A stretch of 64,000 nucleotides of DNA from Streptomyces sp. NBC_00582 (GTDB lineage Bacteria > Actinomycetota > Actinomycetes > Streptomycetales > Streptomycetaceae). The translations under genes and the position numbers were made by a program. Shown piece by piece: positions 33,596 to 43,400 of this stretch (position 1 is its first letter; each line of letters starts with the position of its first letter). The stretch spans positions 682,001 to 746,000 of the forward strand of contig NZ_CP107772.1 of assembly GCF_036345155.1 (NCBI RefSeq). Direction: 5' to 3'. The notes below the pieces were generated by a model. The model was not told where the DNA came from and searched no databases. It saw only the letters and a program-made list of their open reading frames with translations.

Positions 33596-34443
33596 GCCGT
33601 GTCCCGGGCGGCAGGCTCTACGCGGTCAGTGACCTGCACGTCGCCTACGAGCAGAACCGCGCCGTGGTGCGGCGGCTGCGCCCGTCCGATCCCTCCGACT
33701 GGCTGATCGTCGCCGGGGACATCGGGGAGCTGACGGCGGACGTCGAGTGGGTGCTGCGGCTGCTCGCGGAGCGGTTCTCGACCGTGGTGTGGGTACCGGG
33801 CAACCACGAGCTGTGGACGCACCCCGACGATCCGGTGCCCCTGCGCGGCGAGGCCCGCTATCGCGGCCTGGTCGAACTGTGCCGCTCGCTGGGCGTGCTG
33901 ACCCCGGAGGACCCGTACGTCCAGTGGCCCGGCCCGGACGGACCGGTGGTGATCGCGCCGCTGTTCCTGCTGTACGACTACTCCTTCCTGCCGCCGGGCG
34001 CCACCGGCACCGCGGACGCGCTGGCCCGGGCGGAGAAGGCGGGGGTGGTCGCCACCGACGAGTTCCTGCTGCACAGCGACCCCTACCCGGACCGCGCGGC
34101 CTGGTGCCGGGCCCGGGTGGCGTACACCCGCGGGCGGCTGGACGCCTGTCCGCCCGACCTGCCGACCGTGCTGGTGAACCACTTCCCGCTGGTCCGCGAG
34201 CCCACCCGCATCCTGCGGTACCCGGAGTTCGCGCTGTGGTGCGGCACCACCGCCACCCACGACTGGCACCGGCGCTACCGGGCGGCCACCGTCGTCTACG
34301 GCCATCTGCACATCCCCCGCACCACCTGGCACGACGGGGTACCGCACCGCGAGGTGTCGCTGGGCTACCCGCGCGAGTGGCAGGCCCGCGGCATGCCCGA
34401 TCCGTTGCTGCGCGAGATCCTGCCCCGGCGAGGTGCCCGATGA
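33592..34443 (+). CDS. Calcineurin-like metallophosphoesterase
   Basis: 283 residues. Metal-site motifs appear in the usual order: SDLHVAY (DxH), VAGDIGE (GD), VPGNHELW (GNH[ED]), LVNHFPL (H) and VYGHLHIP (GHxH). These make a dinuclear-metal phosphoesterase. It is coupled (ATGA) to the phosphopantetheinyl transferase that follows. This pair is recurrent in Streptomyces secondary-metabolite clusters, which suggests it acts on a 4'-phosphopantetheine-related or nucleotide substrate; that is inference from synteny. Start by coupling to the short upstream ORF. Confidence 0.88.
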   Translation: MSRVPGGRLYAVSDLHVAYEQNRAVVRRLRPSDPSDWLIVAGDIGELTADVEWVLRLLAERFSTVVWVPGNHELWTHPDDPVPLRGEARYRGLVELCRSLGVLTPEDPYVQWPGPDGPVVIAPLFLLYDYSFLPPGATGTADALARAEKAGVVATDEFLLHSDPYPDRAAWCRARVAYTRGRLDACPPDLPTVLVNHFPLVREPTRILRYPEFALWCGTTATHDWHRRYRAATVVYGHLHIPRTTWHDGVPHREVSLGYPREWQARGMPDPLLREILPRRGAR

Positions 34444-35198
34444 CGTCGCTGATGCGCCGCCTGCTGCCGGACACCGTCGAAGTGACGGAGGTGCGGGGGG
34501 AGTTGACCGCACCGCCGCTGTTCGCGGAGGAGGAGGCGGTGGTGGCGCGGGCCGTGGACAAGCGCCGGCGCGAGTTCGCCACCGGGCGGCGCTGCGCCCG
34601 TCTGTCGCTGGCCGCGCTGGGACTTCCGGCGCAACCACTGCTGCCCGGACCGCAGGGAGAGCCCGGCTGGCCCGCCGGAGTGGTCGGCGCGATGTCCCAC
34701 TGCGAGGGCTACCGGGTGGCGGCGGTCGCCAGGGCCACCGATCTGGCGGCGCTGGGCGTCGACGCCGAGACGGCGGCCCGGCTGCCGGACGGCGTGCTGG
34801 AGGCGGTGTCGTTGCCCGAGGAACGCGACGACCTGGCCCGGCACGGGCGAACGGCGCCGGAAGTGCCCTGGGACCGGCTGCTGTTCAGCGCCAAGGAATC
34901 CGTCTACAAGGTGTGGTTCCCGCTCGCCCGCCGGCCGCTGGGGTTCGAGGAGGCGCGGCTGCGCTTCACCCGGGAGCGGGACGTCGCCGGCGCGGCGTGC
35001 GGCACGTTCCAGGTCGGGCTGCTGGTGCCGGTTCCCCCGGAGTTCTCGGGTCCGGTGGGCGGCGCCGGGCTCACCGGCCGATGGCTGGTCGACGAGGGGC
35101 TGGTGCTGACCGCGCTGGCGCCCGCCGCGCGCCGGTCCGGTGACGGGCCGCGCCCCGTCGAGCCGACCGGCCGGGCCGCGGTCCGGCACCCGGGGTGA
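34440..35198 (+). CDS. Sfp-type 4'-phosphopantetheinyl transferase
   Basis: 252 residues of the Sfp/EntD type. Signatures: AMSHCEGYRVAAVA, LGVDAE (the Mg-binding Asp-x-Glu) and FSAKESVYKVWFPL (KExxxK). It moves 4'-phosphopantetheine from CoA to the serine of carrier proteins. Likely clients are the ACPs of the adjacent PKS and the PCP of the NRPS-like protein. The ATG overlaps the stop of the metallophosphoesterase. The C-terminal 20 residues are Pro/Arg-rich and look like an unstructured extension. Confidence 0.93.
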   Translation: MTSLMRRLLPDTVEVTEVRGELTAPPLFAEEEAVVARAVDKRRREFATGRRCARLSLAALGLPAQPLLPGPQGEPGWPAGVVGAMSHCEGYRVAAVARATDLAALGVDAETAARLPDGVLEAVSLPEERDDLARHGRTAPEVPWDRLLFSAKESVYKVWFPLARRPLGFEEARLRFTRERDVAGAACGTFQVGLLVPVPPEFSGPVGGAGLTGRWLVDEGLVLTALAPAARRSGDGPRPVEPTGRAAVRHPG

Positions 35199-35305
35199 GG
35201 GTTCACCCCGGCACCTGACGCCCGCCGCGTCGGCCCCGGCTCCACAGGCCCCGGGCAGCTGCCGGGGGCGCCTCGATCCGATGACGATCCGATGGAGAGG
35301 CAGCG

Positions 35306-36790
35306 ATGCCCCAGCTCAACACGACCGGTCCCGAGCCCGACACCGACGCGGTCCTCGCCGCTCGGCTCGCCCTCTCCGCGACGGCCGTCGGGGGCGAGGT
35401 GATGTCCGACGTCGAGTTCTTCGACTGGTTCGACCAGCGCCGCCGCACCCACAGCCAACAGGTGCGCCGCAGCACCTTCGCCGACATGTCCGGCTGGGAC
35501 TTCGTCCCGGACACCGGCGATCTGGCGCATCGCAGCGGACGGTTCTTCACCGTGCGCGGCATGCGGGTGCGCACCGACTTCGGTCCGGTGCCGGAGTGGA
35601 CCCAGCCGATCATCAGGCAGCCGGAGATAGGCATCCTCGGTCTCGCGGTCCGCGAGACCAACGGGGTGCTCCACTGTCTGATGCAGGCCAAGTCCGAGCC
35701 GGGCAACGTCAACGGGGTGCAGCTGTCGCCGACCGTGCAGGCGACCAGGAGCAACTACACCAGGGTGCACGGTGGTGCGTCGGTGCCCTATCTGGACTTC
35801 TTCCGGGAACCGGAGGCACGGGGCCGCCGGGTGCTGGCCGATGTTCTCCAGTCCGAGCAGGGCTCGTGGTTCTTCTGCAAGCGCAACCGCAACATGATCG
35901 TGGAGGTCGGCCCGGAGGTGGAGGCGGACGAGGACTTCTGCTGGCTGACGCTACGGCAGGTCAACGCATTGCTGCACTACGAGAACCTGGTCAACATGGA
36001 CGCGCGCACGGTGCTCTCCTGTCTGCCGGACTGGCACCACGGCGCCGGGCCGGCCACCGGTGTCCACTCGGACGTGGCGATCCGCAGCTGGATCACCACC
36101 CAGCAGAGCGAACGCGAGGTCAGCGCCTCCCTGTTGCCCCTGAGCGAGGTCGAGGGACGCGACTGGTTCCGCGCGGAGGACCGTATCTCCCACGCGCGGG
36201 GCCTGTTCTTCAGCATCGTGCCGGTGGACGTCCTGTCCAACTCGCGTGAGGTGGCCTCCTGGTCGCAGCCGCTGCTCGAACCGCACGGCATCGGGGTGGT
36301 GGCGATGCTGGTGCGCCGGATCGACGGCGTGGCGCACTGTCTGGTGCAGGCCCGGGTCGAGCCGGGGTATCTGGATGTCGTCGAACTCGGCGCCACCGTG
36401 CAGTGCACCCCCGAGAACTACGCCCATCTGCCGGCGGCGGCCCGTCCCCGCTTCCTCGACCTGGTGACGGAGGCCCGTCCGGAGCAGGTGCTCTTCGACA
36501 CGGTGCTGTCCGAGGAGGGCGGCCGGTTCCTGAACGCGCAGAACCGGTACCTGATCATCGAGGTCGACGACAGTGTTCCCGCCGAGGTCCCGGCCGACTA
36601 CCGCTGGGTGACGCTGCGTCAGCTCGGTGAGCTGCTGAAGTACAGCCACTACGTCAATGTGCAGGCCCGGACGCTGGTCGCGGCCCTGCGCAGCGTCGCG
36701 GGGATCTCGCCCGGCCTGCCGCTGGCGGAAGTGCGGGGAAGCGGGGCGGTCTCCGCCGGGGAGGGGGCCGGCCGTGCGGATCATCGGTGA
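35306..36790 (+). CDS. NDP-hexose 2,3-dehydratase
   Basis: 494 residues made of two homologous halves (about 30-230 and 250-480). Each half holds an H/G-L-x-Q-A-[RK]-x-E-P-G signature: HCLMQAKSEPGNVNGVQLSPTVQ in the first and HCLVQARVEPGYLDVVELGATVQ in the second (each read here in parts). This is the TylCVI/EvaA family, which removes water from NDP-4-keto-6-deoxyglucose to give the 2,6-dideoxy route. The ATG has GGAGAGG eight bases upstream. The next gene overlaps it by 17 nt. It indicates that the cluster makes a 2-deoxysugar; the synthase, 4,6-dehydratase and glycosyltransferase genes are not in this window. Confidence 0.92.
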   Translation: MPQLNTTGPEPDTDAVLAARLALSATAVGGEVMSDVEFFDWFDQRRRTHSQQVRRSTFADMSGWDFVPDTGDLAHRSGRFFTVRGMRVRTDFGPVPEWTQPIIRQPEIGILGLAVRETNGVLHCLMQAKSEPGNVNGVQLSPTVQATRSNYTRVHGGASVPYLDFFREPEARGRRVLADVLQSEQGSWFFCKRNRNMIVEVGPEVEADEDFCWLTLRQVNALLHYENLVNMDARTVLSCLPDWHHGAGPATGVHSDVAIRSWITTQQSEREVSASLLPLSEVEGRDWFRAEDRISHARGLFFSIVPVDVLSNSREVASWSQPLLEPHGIGVVAMLVRRIDGVAHCLVQARVEPGYLDVVELGATVQCTPENYAHLPAAARPRFLDLVTEARPEQVLFDTVLSEEGGRFLNAQNRYLIIEVDDSVPAEVPADYRWVTLRQLGELLKYSHYVNVQARTLVAALRSVAGISPGLPLAEVRGSGAVSAGEGAGRADHR

Positions 36791-37556
36791 CGGCTTCCTG
36801 GCCCGTAGCCTGAGCGAGGCCTTCGGGGACCGTTTCCCCGACGTGACCGCGCTCGCCTCCGGGGTCTCCAGCACGTCCACCACGGAACCCGCCGCGTACG
36901 ACCGTGAGGCCGGACTCCTCTACGACGTACTGGACGAGTGCCGGGCGGGCGGCCGCAGACTGCTGTTCTTCTCCACCGCCTCCTTCTCCCTGTACGGCTT
37001 CACGGACCAAGCGGTGGACGAGACGGGCCCCCTGCGGCCGCCGACCACGTACGGCCGGCACAAGCTGGCGCTGGAGAGCGTGGTGCGCCACTCGGGCGTC
37101 GACCACCTGATCCTGCGGGTGAGCCACGCGGTGGGCCACCATCAGCGGCCGCACCAACTGCTGCCGACCCTCGTACGGCACGTCACGGAAGGCCGGGTGA
37201 CGATCCATCAGGGCGCCCACCGTGACCTGCTGGACGTACGGGATCTCGTGCACGCGGTCGACAGGCTGCTGACGGACGGCGTGTCCGGCGAGGTGGTGAA
37301 CGTGGCCTCGGGCGTCCCGCAGCCGGTGGAGTCGATCGTGACGGCCATCGAGGACCGTCTGGGCGTCAGGGCCCACCGTGTGCACCGCCCCGGCCCCACA
37401 GCCGTGACGCGGGCGTCCGTCGGACGCCTACGGCAGTTGGTGCCGGACTTCCGCGCCGCGGTCGCGGATCAGGACTATCTGGGCGCGTTGCTCGACGCGT
37501 ATCTGCCGTACTACACCGCCCAGTCGCAGGACCTGACGGCGCTGCCCTCGCGATGA
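36774..37556 (+). CDS. NAD-dependent epimerase/dehydratase-family protein (probable NDP-hexose 4-ketoreductase)
   Basis: 260 residues of the extended SDR type, with a shortened Rossmann start RIIGDGFLARSL, the catalytic Ser in FFSTASFSLYG and YGRHK as YxxxK. Its place directly after the 2,3-dehydratase, overlapping it by 17 nt, and its short length fit the deoxysugar 4-ketoreductases. A 4-epimerase or related role is possible. The GTG at 36774 is used because GAGGGGG precedes it and the frame begins with the Rossmann strand immediately. It should work on NDP-sugar intermediates for the polyketide's sugar. Confidence 0.82.
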   Translation: MRIIGDGFLARSLSEAFGDRFPDVTALASGVSSTSTTEPAAYDREAGLLYDVLDECRAGGRRLLFFSTASFSLYGFTDQAVDETGPLRPPTTYGRHKLALESVVRHSGVDHLILRVSHAVGHHQRPHQLLPTLVRHVTEGRVTIHQGAHRDLLDVRDLVHAVDRLLTDGVSGEVVNVASGVPQPVESIVTAIEDRLGVRAHRVHRPGPTAVTRASVGRLRQLVPDFRAAVADQDYLGALLDAYLPYYTAQSQDLTALPSR

Positions 37557-37569
37557 CCGCGCCGAAGTC

Positions 37570-37585
37570 TGGGAGAACCCCTGGA
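37570..37585 (+). promoter_or_regulatory. Weak dyad resembling the PAS-LuxR box before the ABC exporter
   Basis: CTGGGAGAACCCCTGG matches the CTVGGGAWWTCCCBAG pattern at about 12 of 16 positions and has its own imperfect symmetry. It is 53 nt upstream of the ATPase ATG. Much weaker than the two boxes at 17524 and 22221. Confidence 0.2.
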
Positions 37586-37625
37586 CAAATCCCCACCGGC
37601 ACCGGCTGGAAGCGGTGGCTCCGCC

Positions 37626-37631
37626 TAGCGT
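37626..37631 (+). promoter_or_regulatory. Candidate -10 element of a leaderless ABC-exporter transcript
   Basis: TAGCGT is seven bases before the ATG at 37639, and no Shine-Dalgarno sequence is present in between. This is the layout of leaderless Streptomyces transcripts, in which transcription starts at the A of ATG. No good -35 is seen. Confidence 0.4.
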
Positions 37632-37638
37632 GGACCGC

Positions 37639-38607
37639 ATGATCGAGCTTGCGGGAGTGACCAAGCGGTACGGCGAGAAGGTGGTGGTCGACGACCTCAC
37701 CTTCACCGTCCGGCCGGGCTGTGTCACCGGTTTCCTCGGCCCCAACGGAGCGGGCAAGTCCACCACGATGCGGATGATGCTCGGTCTGGACCGCCCCACG
37801 GGCGGGCGGGTCCTCATCGACGGCGAGCCCTACGCCCGGCTCAGGCAGCCGCTGCGCCGCATCGGCGCCCTGCTCGACGCGAAGGCGATGCACGGCGGCC
37901 GCAGCGCCTACCAGAACCTCAGGTGTCTGGCCCTCAGCAACGACATACCGCTGTCACGGGTCGGCGAGGTGCTCGAGGAGGTCGGGCTCGGCGCGGTCGC
38001 CACGAAGCGGCCCAAGGGCTTCTCGCTGGGCATGGGGCAGCGGCTCGGTATCGCCGCGGCGCTGCTCGGTGATCCGGAGATCGTGATGCTGGACGAGCCG
38101 GTCAACGGTCTCGACCCCGAGGGCATCCACTGGATCCGGACCCTGATGAAACGGCTCGCGGCGGAGGGCCGCACGGTGTTCGTCTCCAGCCATCTGATGA
38201 GCGAGATGGCGCTGACCGCCGATCACCTGGTCGTCATCGGCCGCGGCAGGCTGCTCGCCGACACCGGTATGCAGGAGTTCATCGACCACAACTCCCGTTC
38301 GTCCGTGCGGATCCGCACCCCCGAGCCGGAGAAGTTGCGGGACGCCCTCGCGGCGGCCGGCATCCCGGCCACCGAGACCGCCGCTGGGGCCTTCGAGGTG
38401 ACCGGGACCCCGGTGGAGCGGCTCGGTGAGCTGGCCCTGGAGCACCAGGTCCTGCTGCACGAACTGAGCCCGCAGCACGCCTCGCTGGAAGAAGCGTTCA
38501 TCGCCCTGACCGGTGAGGCGGCCGAGTACCGCACGGGCGGGCCCGCCGCCGACAGCGCGTCGAGCGCCGGCGAGAGCACGCCGCAGTCCACCGGAACGGA
38601 GTCCTGA
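37639..38607 (+). CDS. ABC transporter ATP-binding protein
   Basis: 322 residues. Walker A GPNGAGKS (about 37-44), the Q-loop region is replaced by ALLDAKAMHG (a diverged Q-loop typical of the antibiotic-exporter BcrA/NatA group), signature motif FSLGMGQRLG (about 133-142), Walker B IVMLDEP (about 154-160) and the switch His in SSHLM. The C-terminal 100 residues form the regulatory extension of this class, ending in a Ser/Thr/Gly-rich tail. It pairs with the permease 3 nt downstream to make a drug/lipid exporter. In this context it may export the polyketide or give self-resistance, but similar systems occur outside clusters. Start by conservation; there is no ribosome site. Confidence 0.92.
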   Translation: MIELAGVTKRYGEKVVVDDLTFTVRPGCVTGFLGPNGAGKSTTMRMMLGLDRPTGGRVLIDGEPYARLRQPLRRIGALLDAKAMHGGRSAYQNLRCLALSNDIPLSRVGEVLEEVGLGAVATKRPKGFSLGMGQRLGIAAALLGDPEIVMLDEPVNGLDPEGIHWIRTLMKRLAAEGRTVFVSSHLMSEMALTADHLVVIGRGRLLADTGMQEFIDHNSRSSVRIRTPEPEKLRDALAAAGIPATETAAGAFEVTGTPVERLGELALEHQVLLHELSPQHASLEEAFIALTGEAAEYRTGGPAADSASSAGESTPQSTGTES

Positions 38608-38610
38608 CCC

Positions 38611-39378
38611 ATGTCCGCACCCACCGCGACCCTGCGCTCCGAGTGGGCCAAACTCACCACCGTCCGCTCCACGGGGTGGACCCTGTTCGCCGCGTTCGCC
38701 GTGACCGTGGCCTTCGGCACGCTGGTGAGCGCGCTCTCCAACGCCAACTACGACGATCTGTCGCAGCAGGACAAGCTCGCCTTCGACCCCGCCGGGACCA
38801 GCTTCACCGGCGGCCTCCTCGGCCAGCTGGCGTTGATCGCGTTCGGGGTGATGGTCATCGGCGGCGAGTACAGCACCGGAGCGATCCGCAACTCGCTGGC
38901 GGCGGTGCCTCGGCGCGGCCTCTTCTACGCCAGCAAGGTGACGGTGGCGGCGGGGGCCGCCCTCGTCGTCAGCGTCGCCACCAGCTTCGTGACGTTCTTC
39001 GCCGGGCAGGCCGTGCTCGGGTCGCACAGCACCACCATCGGCGCGCACAACGTGCTCCGCGCGACACTGGGCGCGGGGCTCTACATGACGCTGATGGCCG
39101 TGTTCTCGATGGGCGTGGCCACCATGCTGCGCAGCTCCATGCTGTCCATGGGCATCCTGATGCCGTTCTTCTTCCTCGTCACCCAGATCCTCGCCTCGGT
39201 GCCGGGCGCGAAGAAGGTGGCGCACTACCTTCCCGACCAGGCCGGTGAGGCGATGGCGCGCGTGGTGCCGAGGTCGGACGTGCCCTATGGGCCGGGCGGC
39301 GGTCTGGTCATCATGCTGCTGTGGGTGGCCGCGGCGGTGCTCGGCGGGTACCTCGTGCTGCGCAACCGGGACGCGTGA
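38611..39378 (+). CDS. ABC transporter permease
   Basis: 255 residues with six predicted membrane spans, for example WTLFAAFAVTVAFGTLV, FTGGLLGQLALIAFGVMVIG, VSVATSFVTFFAG, LGAGLYMTLMAVFSMGVATM, ILMPFFFLVTQILASV and VIMLLWVAAAVLGGYLVL. The start ETSEWAKL-like (LRSEWAKLTTVRST) and the GGEYSTGAIRNSL block are typical of the ABC-2 permeases that pair with BcrA-like ATPases. It is cotranscribed with the ATPase and ends at the strong hairpin. Substrate unknown. Confidence 0.9.
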   Translation: MSAPTATLRSEWAKLTTVRSTGWTLFAAFAVTVAFGTLVSALSNANYDDLSQQDKLAFDPAGTSFTGGLLGQLALIAFGVMVIGGEYSTGAIRNSLAAVPRRGLFYASKVTVAAGAALVVSVATSFVTFFAGQAVLGSHSTTIGAHNVLRATLGAGLYMTLMAVFSMGVATMLRSSMLSMGILMPFFFLVTQILASVPGAKKVAHYLPDQAGEAMARVVPRSDVPYGPGGGLVIMLLWVAAAVLGGYLVLRNRDA

Positions 39379-39387
39379 CCTTCCCTC

Positions 39388-39423
39388 AGGACCCGGCACC
39401 ACGTCCTCGTGGTGCCGGGTCCT
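39388..39423. terminator. Strong bidirectional terminator between permease and PKS operon
   Basis: AGGACCCGGCACCACG (39388-39403) and its perfect reverse complement (39408-39423) flank a TCCT loop: a 16-bp stem without mismatch. It starts 10 nt after the permease stop and ends 7 nt before the stop of the convergent KASIII-like gene, so it should end both transcripts. Confidence 0.85.
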
Positions 39424-39429
39424 GCCGTG

Positions 39430-40476
39430 TCAGGCCCGGGCCCAGTCCGGGATCTCCAGGACGGTCAGCACGGCCGAGGTGGAGACCCAGCCGGCCGCCG
39501 ACGTCGTCATGAGGATGTTGTCGCCCGGCGCCACCAGCCCGTTGACGAGCAGGTGGTTCAGGGAGACCGCCATGTCGCAGGCGCCCATGTGCCCGTACTC
39601 CTTGCCGAAGTGGGCGGTGGAGCGCGACATCGGCAGACCCAGCGGCTGCATCTTCGTCTGCTCGACCATGAGGGAGTCGCTGTTCGCGGCGACCACCCAG
39701 CGCAGGTCCGACGCGTTGAGCCCGGCGTCCACCAGCGAGCGGTGCACCAGATCCAGCTCGAAGTCCCGGATCATCTCCATGCACTTGTCGAGCGGCATCA
39801 CGTGCTGGTTGAAGTACATCAGCAGGTCCAGCGTGCCGGAGGCCTTGCGCTCCTCCCCGCGGAACGGCAGCAGCGACTCCTCCCCGCGGTGCCACTGCTC
39901 CAGCTCCGGCATGGTGCCGGAGTTCACCGCCCGCAGCGCCGCGAACCCGCCCTCGCCACTGAGCAGGACGGCGGCGCCGCCGTCACTGGCGGTGAAGCCG
40001 GTGCCGAAGCCGCGCCACCGGTCGATCAGCGGGCTGGTGAAGTTCTCCGCGGCCGTCACCAGCGCGGTCTCGGCGCCCGCAGCGCCCGTCAGTTGCCCGA
40101 CGGCGACCTCGATCCCGGCCAGTAGCCCGTTGGAGTGCTGTCGCACGTCCGTGCTCGCCACTCCGCTCGCGCCCAGCTCGCGCAGCACGTACCCGGGCGG
40201 GTAGAACCCCTCGGGGCCGTGCTGGACGGCGGTGCAGTGGACATGGAAGTCGAGGTCGTCGATCTCGCTGCCGGACCGGCGGAACGCGTTCCGGGCGGCG
40301 AGTACGGCCATGTCCAGCGCGGGCAGGTCGCCGGCGATGTAGGCGGTGGTCAGCCCGGTGGCGTACTGGATGGAGAACTCGTCGTAGAGACCCTGTGCGA
40401 CGGCCTCCTCGACGGTCACCCGCTGCTCCGGGATGTACACCCCGACCGTGTCGACGTAGACGCCGTTCGTCTTCAT
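39430..40476 (-). CDS. KASIII-like acyltransferase with Ser in place of the active-site Cys (CerJ/DpsC-type)
   Basis: 348 residues of the thiolase fold. The segment that holds the FabH nucleophile reads [12 protein letters not shown], with Ser115 at the Cys position. The FabH VPHQAN site reads VAANSD, so the usual His is Ala264. The FabH GNTSAAS site reads GHMGACD, giving His296 and Asp301. A Ser/Cys-His-(x4)-Asp set is the pattern recalled for KASIII relatives that transfer acyl groups without condensation (CerJ) or use Ser (DpsC). The gene's ATG overlaps the stop of the last PKS gene (ATGA), so it is made together with a synthase that has no thioesterase domain. It may offload the polyketide as an ester or acylate the product. 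Confidence 0.85.
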   Translation of the reverse strand: MKTNGVYVDTVGVYIPEQRVTVEEAVAQGLYDEFSIQYATGLTTAYIAGDLPALDMAVLAARNAFRRSGSEIDDLDFHVHCTAVQHGPEGFYPPGYVLRELGASGVASTDVRQHSNGLLAGIEVAVGQLTGAAGAETALVTAAENFTSPLIDRWRGFGTGFTASDGGAAVLLSGEGGFAALRAVNSGTMPELEQWHRGEESLLPFRGEERKASGTLDLLMYFNQHVMPLDKCMEMIRDFELDLVHRSLVDAGLNASDLRWVVAANSDSLMVEQTKMQPLGLPMSRSTAHFGKEYGHMGACDMAVSLNHLLVNGLVAPGDNILMTTSAAGWVSTSAVLTVLEIPDWARA

Positions 40477-43400
40477 GAGTGGTTGTTCTCCTTGGTTGTC
40501 GTCAGCAGTTCTTCCTTGAGGCGCGACACCAGCAGTACGGGCGTGTCGGCCTCGAACAGCAGGGCGGCGGGCAGCCGGAGCCCCGTGGTCTCGCGCAGCC
40601 GGTTGCGCAGGGCGAAGGCGGTCAGCGAGTTGAGGCCGATGTCGCGGAAGGCACGGGTGTCCTCGACGGCTTCGGGCGAGGCGTAGTCGAGCACCGCCGC
40701 CACGTCCGCGCGCACGAGGTCCATGAGGACGGCGTCGCGCTCCGCGTCGGCCAGCCCGGCGAGACGGCGCCGGAGCATGCTGAGGGCGCCCGCGTCCCCC
40801 GGCCGGCCGGCCCGGCGTCGCGCCGGTGGTCCGGCCAGGCCCCGCAGCGGGGCCGGCAGGCTCGCGTCACCCGCCCGGCCGAGGAGCGTCCCGGTGTCCG
40901 GACGGAGCAGGACGGCGGTGGGGGCGTCCGTTGCGCACGCGGCGTCGAACAGGTCCCGGCACGCGGCCCCGGACAGCAGGCCGACTCCCTTCGGCGCCGC
41001 GCCCGCGGCCCGGTCCTGGCCGTCCCAGGGTCCCCAGGCCACCGACAGCCCCGGCAGCCCCTCGGCACGGCGGCGCCGGGCGAGCGCGTCGAGGAAAGCG
41101 CCCAGGGCGGCCTCGTCGCCCCGCCCCGCGGCCCCCAGTGTGCCGGCGGCGGACGAGAGGAGGACCAGGGGCACCGCGGCGGGGCCGGACCGGCCGGGCG
41201 CCGTCAGCTCGCAGAGGCGCAGTGCCGCCCTCAGCTCCGCCTCCAGCGGTTCTCCGTCCGTGTCCGCCGCGCCGTCCGCCTCCCGGCGCTCCGGCACCTG
41301 CGCCGCGTGGACGACCGCGGTCAGCGGGTGCCCGGCGGGGACCGCGGCGAGGAGCGCGGCCGGCGCCGCCTGGGACGCCGGGTCGCACTCGGCGACGGTC
41401 ACCTCGGCGCCCCGCTCGGTCAGTTCTACCTTGAGGCGGGCAAGTTCCTCCGTCTTCCCCCGGCCGGCGAGCAGCAGACGGCGCGTGTCTCCACGCTCCA
41501 CCAGGTGCCGGGCGATCTCCGCGCCGGCCGCCCGGTCGGCGCCGGTGACCAGGACGGTTCCCTCCGGGTCGACCGGCAGGCCCGTCCCGTCGGCGGTGGC
41601 GGGGACGGGTGTCAGCCTGGGAACCCGCACGGCGCCCTGGACCAGGGCCAGTTGGGGTTCGGGGAGGGCCAGCGCCGACGGCAGGGCCCGCCAGGAGGCG
41701 CGCTTGCCGTCCAGATCGGCCAGCACCAACCGGTCGGGGTCGGCGGGCTGGGCGGAGCGGACGAGGCCCCAGACGGCGGCGACCGCCGGGTCCGGCGCCC
41801 GGGTGCCGTCCTCGGCGAGCGAGCCGGAGGTCAGGACGGCGAGCCGGGCGTCGGCGAACCGGTCGTCGGACAGCCACTCCCCCACCAGTGCGGCGACGTC
41901 GCGCACCGCGGTCGCACCGGTGAGGTCCCCCGGTGCGGGCACGCAGCCGGTCAGGACCGCCTCGGGCACGGCCGCGCCGGAGTCCAGCGCCTTGGCGAGC
42001 GCGGTGAGGCTGTCGTACGCCTCGGTGTAGACACCCGCCTTCATCAGCGCGGCGCGGGCGCCGAGCGGATCGGGTCCGACGAGCGCCCAGCGGGGCTTCT
42101 CCGCCGGGGCCGCGCACTCGATCTCGGGCCATGCGAGCCGGAACAGCGGACCGTGGTGTGCGGTGCGGGCGCGGGTGAGCCGTGCCGGGTCGACGGTCCC
42201 GAGCCGTATCCCGTCGATCGTCGCGACGGGCCGCCCGGTGTCGTCGGCGGCCTCCACGGCGACGGTGTCGGTCCCGGTACGGGTCAGCCGGACGCGCAAC
42301 GACGAGGCGCCCACGGCGTGGAGCGTCATCCCGTGCCAGGCGTCGGGCAGGTACGGCGTGTCGGCGCCGGGGGCCTCCCCGCCGAGGGTGAGGGTGCGCA
42401 GGGCCGTGTCCAGCAGCGCCGGGTGCAGGCAGTAGGAGGCGCCCTCCGGCCGCTGTTCGGCGGTCAGGGCGACCTCGGCGAACAGGTCGTCACCACTGCG
42501 CCACAGACCCAGCAGCCCCTCGCCGGCCCGCACCGGCAGGCCGGCCGGGTCGGCGGGCTCGGCGTCGGCGGGCGGCCAGACCTCCAGGTCGAAGGCGGCC
42601 GGGCCGTCCGCGGGGCACAGCACCGCCCGGGCGTGGCACGTCCAGGGCGTGCCGGGCAGGGCGCCCGCGCGCCGGGAGTACACCCGCAGGAGGCGCTCCC
42701 CCGACGGCTCCGCCTCTCCGACCGTGACCCGCAGTCGGACCTCGTCCCGTTCGGGCAGGACCAGGGGATCCACCGCGGTCAGTTCCACGACGCGGTCGCA
42801 CCCGACCCGTTCGCCGGCCTGGAGGGCGAGTTCGACGAGCACCGTCCCGGGCACGGTCTCCGGGACGGCGGCGGCGCCGGAGAGCGTGCCGGTCAGGACG
42901 AGCCCGCCCGGCTCGGGCAGTTCGACGACCGCGTCCAGCAGCGGGTGCCGGTCCGCCGGGCCGGTGGTGGCGTCGGCGCCGGAGTGCGGGGCGGCGGCCA
43001 TCCAGTAGGGGCGGCGGTGGAAGGCGTAGGTGGGCAGCGGGATCCGGCGTGCCCCGGTGGGTGCCAGCACGGTGTCCCAACGGACCTCGACGCCCCGCAC
43101 GTGCAGCTGCGCGAGGAGGGGCACGAGGCCGAGTCCGTCCGGCCCGGTGAGCGGCAGCAGGTCCGCACGCGCGTCGGGCTCGGCGCCGCCGTCGGGGGAA
43201 TCGCCCTCGGTGTCCGGCCCGCCGAGGACGACCAGGGTGCGGTGACCGCTGTCCAGCAGCGCTCTCAGCGCCTGCTCGGGCCGGCCGCCCTCTCGCGTCA
43301 GACCGTCGGCCCACCGGGCGGCGCCGGTCTCCTCCCCGTCCAGCCAGCCACCGGTCGCGGACGAGAAGAACGGCGTGGCGGCGGGCGTGAAGCCGACCGG

